A stretch of DNA of 64,000 nt from an uncultured Christensenellaceae bacterium (GTDB lineage: Bacteria; Bacillota; Clostridia; Christensenellales; Borkfalkiaceae): positions 88,615-152,614 of the forward strand of contig CAJUKK010000006.1 in NCBI GenBank assembly GCA_910586985.1. Reading direction: 5' to 3'. Made by a program: the position numbers and the translations under genes. Positions 59,712 through 64,000 of this stretch are shown here, in pieces. Position 1 is the stretch's first letter. Every line of letters begins with the position of its first letter. The notes beneath the pieces were generated by a model. The model was not told the origin of the DNA. It did not search any database and saw only the letters and a program-made list of their open reading frames with translations.

Positions 59712-61337
59712 TTATTTATTGAAGTTATCCTTTAACGAAACGATCTCCGAAAGAACGAGTTTTCCGTTCTCACAACATTTTTTATAATATCCCGTGCGCA
59801 TGAGTTGGAACGCCGTTCCGTCCCCGGCGGTAGCAAGAAGAGGCTCCGCCTTTCCGTATATGATATGCTCGCTTTCAAGATTGAGTCGCTCCGTAAAATC
59901 CTGCCCCGCATAATCCGCATCGCGTAACAGATGCTCGTACTGCCTGATCTCCGTATCGACCGCCGTATCTGCGTTCACCCAGTGTACGACGCCCTTCGCT
60001 TTGATTCCGCTATGATCGTCACCGCTGCGCGATTCGGGGAAATAGGTGCATTTGACCTCCGTCACTTCGCCGTTTTCATTCACGACAGCCTCGTCGCAGC
60101 GTACGATGTACGCGTTTTTAAGGCGCATATAACCGCCGATCTTGCCGCGGAAATATTTGGGCGGCGGATCGAGCGAGAAATCGCTCCGTTCAATGTAGAG
60201 CGTTTTGCCGAACGCGATCTTACGCGTACCCGCGTCGGGATCGGTCTGGTTGATATCGAACGCTACTTCTTCCGTCCCCTCATAGTTGCTTATCGTCAGC
60301 TTAAGCGGATCGACGACCGCCATGGCGCGGGGCGCATGCGCGTTGAGATAGTCGCGCACGACCGCCTCGAAGTAACTGATCTCGCATTCCGAGTTCGCCT
60401 TGGCAACGCCCGCGCGCTCGCAAAAATCGCGGATCGCGGCCGCGGGAATTCCGCGGTTTCTCAATCCCGCCAGCGTAGGCATGCGCGGATCGTCCCAACC
60501 GTGCACCGCACCGTCCTCCACAAGCTTTTTCAAATACCGTTTGCTCATGACGAGGTTTGTAAGATTCAACCGCGCAAATTCGATCTGACGGGGCTTGGGC
60601 GTAAACCCGAGGCTCACCCCCACCCAATCGTATAAGGGGCGGTGATCCTCAAATTCGAGCGTACACAGCGAATGCGTCACCCCCTGCAAATAATCGCAGA
60701 TGGGATGCGCAAAGTCGTACATGGGATAGACGCACCATTTATCCCCCGTACGGTGATGCGTCGCGCGCAAAATGCGGTAGATAACGGGATCGCGTAAATT
60801 TACGTTGGGCGAACTCATATCGATTTTCGCCCGCAGGCATTTTTCGCCGTCCGCAAATTTACCCGCTTTCATCTCGCGGAAAAGCTGCAAATTCTCCTCC
60901 GCCGAACGTTTTCTGTATGGACTCTCCACCCCGGGTTCGGTGAGCGTGCCGCGCGTCGCGCGGATCTCATCCGCGCTCAGATCGCACACAAACGCCTTGC
61001 CCTCTTTGACGAGCCGTTCGGCATATTCGTATATACGGTCGAAAAAATCCGACGCATAAACTTCTCTTTCCCATGAATAGCCGAGCCAACGGATATCGGC
61101 ACGGATTGCGTCCACAAATTCCGTCTTTTCCTTGGACGGATTTGTATCGTCGAAAAAAAGATTACACTTTCCGCCGAACTTTTCCGCCGTGCCGAAATTT
61201 ACGAACATGCTCTTGGCATGTCCGATATGAAGATATCCGTTCGGTTCGGGCGGGAAACGCGTCTGCACCGCGCCCACCTTTCCGTTTGATAAATCTTCTA
61301 CGACAATCTGTTCGATAAAATTCGACGCTTCCGCCAT
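59712..61337 (-). CDS. glnS: Glutaminyl-tRNA synthetase
   Basis: A 541-residue class I synthetase. RFPPEPNGYLHIGHAKS (HIGH at 37-40), NLFFDDTNPSKEKTEFVDAI and the KMSKS variant VMSKRYLKKLV are visible. LCTLEFEDHRPLYDW and the beta-barrel anticodon domain with VVHWVNADTAVDTEIRQYEHLL place it in GlnRS rather than GltX. Many Bacillota lack GlnRS and use GatCAB instead. An extended -10 (minus strand, about 61401-61410) gives a leader of about 65 bases with a GGAG/CTCC hairpin. GAGGGAG precedes ATG. Confidence 0.93.
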   Translation of the reverse strand: MAEASNFIEQIVVEDLSNGKVGAVQTRFPPEPNGYLHIGHAKSMFVNFGTAEKFGGKCNLFFDDTNPSKEKTEFVDAIRADIRWLGYSWEREVYASDFFDRIYEYAERLVKEGKAFVCDLSADEIRATRGTLTEPGVESPYRKRSAEENLQLFREMKAGKFADGEKCLRAKIDMSSPNVNLRDPVIYRILRATHHRTGDKWCVYPMYDFAHPICDYLQGVTHSLCTLEFEDHRPLYDWVGVSLGFTPKPRQIEFARLNLTNLVMSKRYLKKLVEDGAVHGWDDPRMPTLAGLRNRGIPAAAIRDFCERAGVAKANSECEISYFEAVVRDYLNAHAPRAMAVVDPLKLTISNYEGTEEVAFDINQTDPDAGTRKIAFGKTLYIERSDFSLDPPPKYFRGKIGGYMRLKNAYIVRCDEAVVNENGEVTEVKCTYFPESRSGDDHSGIKAKGVVHWVNADTAVDTEIRQYEHLLRDADYAGQDFTERLNLESEHIIYGKAEPLLATAGDGTAFQLMRTGYYKKCCENGKLVLSEIVSLKDNFNK

Positions 61338-61461
61338 AATCTACTCCCTCAACGGAGCGGGACGCATTGTCCGACTCCTTTTTTCTTCGCTTTTTCCCTT
61401 TAAATTATACCATGTTTTTCTGCAAAATGATAGTTTTTCGCGGGTATTTTTTTGGAAAATA

Positions 61462-61470
61462 TGATATAAT
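61462..61470 (+). promoter_or_regulatory. Extended -10 promoter of the PAP2 gene, predicted leaderless
   Basis: TG-A-TATAAT (61462-61470) with ATG 61477 exactly seven bases after the -10 box. No convincing -35 and no ribosome site. Confidence 0.6.
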
Positions 61471-61476
61471 TTTACT

Positions 61477-62310
61477 ATGGATGCATCCGTATTACAATTT
61501 TTCGAGGCAATTCGATGTCCGTTTCTTACGGTAATTTTTTCCGTGCTCTCCTTTTTCGGAGAGGGCGCGTTTGTCGCGGTAATCACGATCGCTCTCCTAT
61601 GGCTCTTCGACGATGACGAGACTCCGTTTGTCCTTCTCTTTTCCGTCGCGCTGAACAGCTTTCTCAAATTTACCGCCGCCCGCCCCCGTCCATACGTTGC
61701 GGACGTCGTCACACGCGTGGAAATCGACAGCTTTCTCGTCTCTACTCTTGACCTCAAACCGTACGAATCTTTTCCCAGCGGGCATTCGCAGTCGCTTTCG
61801 AGTTTATTATTTTCTCATGCGTTTCACAAAAAAAATCTGAAAAAAGGCTTGCTCTTCGCGCTGTTTTGCATCGGCGTAGGATTCTCGCGTCTCTACCTCG
61901 GCGTACACTATCCGACGGACGTTATCGCGGGACTCTGCATCGGTTTTTTGTCCGCCGCAATCTGGCATACGGTGAAAGTGCGTTTCCCCCGCGCTTTTTC
62001 TTACTCGCTGTATCCCGCGGCGGCAGCCTCGATGATTCCGCTCCTCTTCGGCGCATCGGAAAGCTATATACAGGCGGCGGGATTATTTGCAGGTCTTGCC
62101 GTATCCTTGCCTTTTTGCACTTACCTGCCCAAACGCAAAAGCACCTTCCCCAAGCGTTTTTTGCGCATCCCCGCAGGCGCGCTGCTTGCAGGATGCGTCT
62201 TTTCCCTTTCGTTCGCATTGCCGGCGGGATTTATGCCCGCCGTATGTTTCTTCGTTGCAATTGCCGCGCTGCCCGCCGCGCGCGCCGTGTTTTACGCGCT
62301 GAAAATTTAA
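61477..62310 (+). CDS. PAP2-family membrane phosphatase
   Basis: A 277-residue integral membrane phosphatase with about eight TM helices. All three PAP2 motifs are intact: K64-x6-R71-P72 in KFTAARPRPY, PSGHSQS at 100-106 with the catalytic-site histidine, and SRLYLGVHYPTD at 137-148. Substrates of this family include undecaprenyl pyrophosphate, phosphatidate and other lipid phosphates, so lipid carrier recycling is possible but not shown. It is divergent from glnS and appears to be translated from a leaderless mRNA. Confidence 0.87.
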   Translation: MDASVLQFFEAIRCPFLTVIFSVLSFFGEGAFVAVITIALLWLFDDDETPFVLLFSVALNSFLKFTAARPRPYVADVVTRVEIDSFLVSTLDLKPYESFPSGHSQSLSSLLFSHAFHKKNLKKGLLFALFCIGVGFSRLYLGVHYPTDVIAGLCIGFLSAAIWHTVKVRFPRAFSYSLYPAAAASMIPLLFGASESYIQAAGLFAGLAVSLPFCTYLPKRKSTFPKRFLRIPAGALLAGCVFSLSFALPAGFMPAVCFFVAIAALPAARAVFYALKI

Positions 62311-62341
62311 CGGTAAATTCTTCCGCCGTACGCGCGAACGC

Positions 62342-62370
62342 TTGACGGACAACGCATAAAATGATAGGAT
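62342..62370 (+). promoter_or_regulatory. Sigma-A promoter of the glycyl-tRNA synthetase gene
   Basis: TTGACG (62342-62347), 17 bases, TAGGAT (62365-62370). The leader is about 28 bases, too short for a T-box. Confidence 0.65.
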
Positions 62371-62404
62371 AAAAAAGAAATATTTTTGGAAAGGACAGAT
62401 AATT

Positions 62405-63781
62405 ATGGCAAAGAGAGCGGTTACTATGGAGAAACTTGTCGCGCTGTGCAAGGCGCGCGGCATTATTTTTGCGGGAAGCGAAATTTACGGCGGCATGGGT
62501 AACACGTGGGACTACGGCCCTGTCGGCGTGGAGATCAAAAATAACGTCAAACGCGCTTGGTGGAAACGGTTCGTACAGGAGAGCGATAACACGTTCGGTG
62601 TAGACGCGGCGATTTTAATGAATTCGCGCGTATGGGAAGCAAGCGGACACACGACTTCTTTTTCCGATCCCAAAATGGACTGTAAGGAATGCAAAAGCCG
62701 TCACCGTGCGGACAATCTCATCGAGACCCACTCCAAAGGCAAAGTCAATCCCGACGTAATGTCCAACGAGGAAATGGAACAATACATTCAGGAGCATCAC
62801 GTCAATTGCCCCGTCTGCGGCAAGTTCAACTGGACGAATATCCGCACGTTTAACTTGATGTTCGAAACCTCGCGCGGCGTAACGGACGAAAATCAGAACA
62901 AGATTTATCTCCGTCCCGAAACGGCGCAGGGCGAATTCGTCAATTTTTTAAACGTTCAGCGCACAACGCGCGCCAAAGTTCCCTTTGGGATCGCGCAGAT
63001 CGGCAAGGCGTTCCGCAACGAAATTACCCCCGGAAACTTTATCTTCCGCACCATCGAATTCGAACAGATGGAGCATCAGTGGTTCTGCAAAGAGGGAACG
63101 GACGGGGAATTTTACGCACAGTTTAAAGAGAGAGCTATGCAGTTTTTGCTTGATCTCGGTTTCGATCGGGAGAGATTGCGCTTTCACGATCACGACAAGC
63201 TCGCGCATTATGCGAAGGCGGCATGCGATATCCAGTACGACTATCCCATGGGCTGGTCGGAACTCAACGGAATCCACAACCGCACGGACTACGACCTTAC
63301 GCGCCATCAGGAATATTCGGGGAAGACGCTTACGTACGTCGACCCGATGAACGGCGAACGATACATTCCCTACGTCATCGAATACTCAATCGGCGCGGAT
63401 CGCTTAATGCTTGCCGTGCTTGCGGAAGCGTATGACGAAGAAACACTCGAAAACGGAGAAGTACGCAACGTCATGCACTTCCATCCCGCGATCGCAGCAT
63501 ATAAGGCGGCGGTCTTACCTCTGCAAAAAAATATTGCCGAACCGGCAAAAGAAATTTTAAACAAACTCAAAAAACATTTCCCCGTAATTTACGACGAGGC
63601 GGGGTCGATCGGCAAACGCTACCGCCGTCAGGACGAGATCGGTACGCCGTACTGCATTACGATCGATTTTACGACGCTCGAGGACGGCACGGTGACCGTC
63701 CGCGACCGTGACAGCATGGAGCAAATCCGCATGCACGCCGACGATCTGGTTTCCTATATTACGGAAAAAATAGCATTCTGA
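62405..63781 (+). CDS. glyQS: Glycyl-tRNA synthetase, single-chain (alpha2) type
   Basis: A 458-residue class II synthetase. LCKARGIIFAGSEIYGGMGNTWDYGPVG (in parts) is the family start. Motif 2 RNEITPGNFIFRTIEFEQMEHQWF (in parts), GWSELNGIHNRTDYDL and motif 3 IPYVIEYSIGADRLMLAVL are present. A C-terminal anticodon-binding domain (about 360-458) is included. The dimeric eukaryote/archaea-like type is common in Bacillota and Actinobacteria, in contrast to the GlyQ/GlyS tetramer. AAAGGACAGATAATT precedes ATG. Confidence 0.95.
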   Translation: MAKRAVTMEKLVALCKARGIIFAGSEIYGGMGNTWDYGPVGVEIKNNVKRAWWKRFVQESDNTFGVDAAILMNSRVWEASGHTTSFSDPKMDCKECKSRHRADNLIETHSKGKVNPDVMSNEEMEQYIQEHHVNCPVCGKFNWTNIRTFNLMFETSRGVTDENQNKIYLRPETAQGEFVNFLNVQRTTRAKVPFGIAQIGKAFRNEITPGNFIFRTIEFEQMEHQWFCKEGTDGEFYAQFKERAMQFLLDLGFDRERLRFHDHDKLAHYAKAACDIQYDYPMGWSELNGIHNRTDYDLTRHQEYSGKTLTYVDPMNGERYIPYVIEYSIGADRLMLAVLAEAYDEETLENGEVRNVMHFHPAIAAYKAAVLPLQKNIAEPAKEILNKLKKHFPVIYDEAGSIGKRYRRQDEIGTPYCITIDFTTLEDGTVTVRDRDSMEQIRMHADDLVSYITEKIAF

Positions 63782-63862
63782 ATCGACGGCTTTATTTGAA
63801 ACACATAAAAAAAGGAAAACGGCGCGGAATAAGCACAATTTCCATAGGGAATGAAAAACGAA

Positions 63863-63910
63863 TAACAATAAAGAACTCTCGAACAAATTGTTCGAGAGTT
63901 CTTTATTGTT
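63863..63910. terminator. Bidirectional terminator
   Basis: A near-perfect 23-bp inverted repeat (ACAATAAAGAACTCTCGAAC and complement) lies between glyQS and the minus-strand gene entering at the right edge. T-rich tails occur on both sides. Confidence 0.75.
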
Positions 63911-63936
63911 TGTAATTAAATAAGCTAAATTGAAAT

Positions 63937-64000
63937 TTAATTTTCAATTTTAATAATAATGTCGTATGCAGTAGAACATTCTTCTTTTGATAATTTTGTT
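63937..64000 (-). CDS. C-terminal end of an unknown protein (partial)
   Basis: Reading leftward from the edge, one minus-strand frame stays open for about 21 codons (TKLSKEECSTAYDIIIKIEN) and stops at TAA 63939-63937, just before a shared terminator. The composition is AT-rich. Too little is visible to name it, and a chance open frame is possible. Confidence 0.35.
   Translation of the reverse strand, partial: TKLSKEECSTAYDIIIKIEN

Noticed and set aside
61338..61410. T-box riboswitch upstream of glnS
   Set aside because: The leader is about 65 bases with one small hairpin, no T-box sequence and no terminator/antiterminator pair. The glyQS leader is shorter still.

Overview
The window reads as a chromosome segment of an anaerobic, spore-forming member of the Clostridia (Bacillota). 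The evidence is a sleB-ypeB germination pair, spoVT-yabM-yabN in the Bacillus order, a spoIVFA/spoIVFB-like pair, strong AGGAGG ribosome sites, sigma-A promoters with 17-base spacers, tRNAs with encoded CCA and lipobox lipoproteins. Base composition is intermediate. An uncultured gut lineage (Christensenellales-like) would fit, but the sequence cannot settle this. No phage, insertion sequence, CRISPR array or rRNA was seen.

Layout. 1-1.3 kb: the 3' end of a class II aldolase gene, a small membrane protein and a frameshifted XRE regulator. 1.3-3.5 kb: a Ktr/Trk potassium uptake pair. 3.6-7.9 kb: leuCD, a membrane protein, leuB and a YggS-type PLP protein. 8-20.6 kb: an accessory surface block with three lipoproteins that share a transthyretin-like N-terminus (one carries a TlpA thioredoxin fold), the sleB-ypeB operon and a membrane-anchored transglutaminase-like protein. 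20.6-24.1 kb: three tRNAs, tilS-hpt, an SdpI-like protein and a putative amidase. 24.2-35.4 kb: a DeoR regulator, rplU-rpmA, an AraC/GyrI regulator, RNase E/G, the SpoIVF pair, tcdA with a cysteine desulfurase, a kinase-fold protein and ispE. 35.6-44 kb: a large zinc-ribbon/InlB-repeat membrane protein, gyrA and gyrB. 44-49 kb: dusB, yabN, yabM and spoVT. 49-64 kb: an AEC transporter, an aminotransferase, uvrA and uvrB flanking a HAD-GNAT fusion, two small helix-turn-helix-like membrane proteins, a CvpA-like protein, glnS, a PAP2 phosphatase and glyQS.

Two unexpected things stand out. First, a diverged repeat of about 0.15-0.4 kb sits between co-oriented minus-strand genes, directly after a stop codon, at gyrB/gyrA, HAD-GNAT/uvrA and uvrA/aminotransferase, and perhaps at spoVT/yabM. 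The copies share short peptides whose substitutions are mostly silent or conservative, and a possible covarying hairpin, so they may be remnants of an unnamed small coding or RNA element. Second, several genes (tilS, tcdA, ispE, the PAP2 gene and perhaps the amidase) have a good promoter whose predicted start point falls on or within two bases of the ATG and have no ribosome site. This suggests leaderless mRNAs are used routinely. Further oddities are a YpeB with a roughly 235-residue Lys/Arg/Ala-rich cytoplasmic extension, a poly-C(10) tract inside the zinc-ribbon/InlB gene and a SpoIVFB-like gene whose conserved N-terminus lies upstream of every standard start codon.
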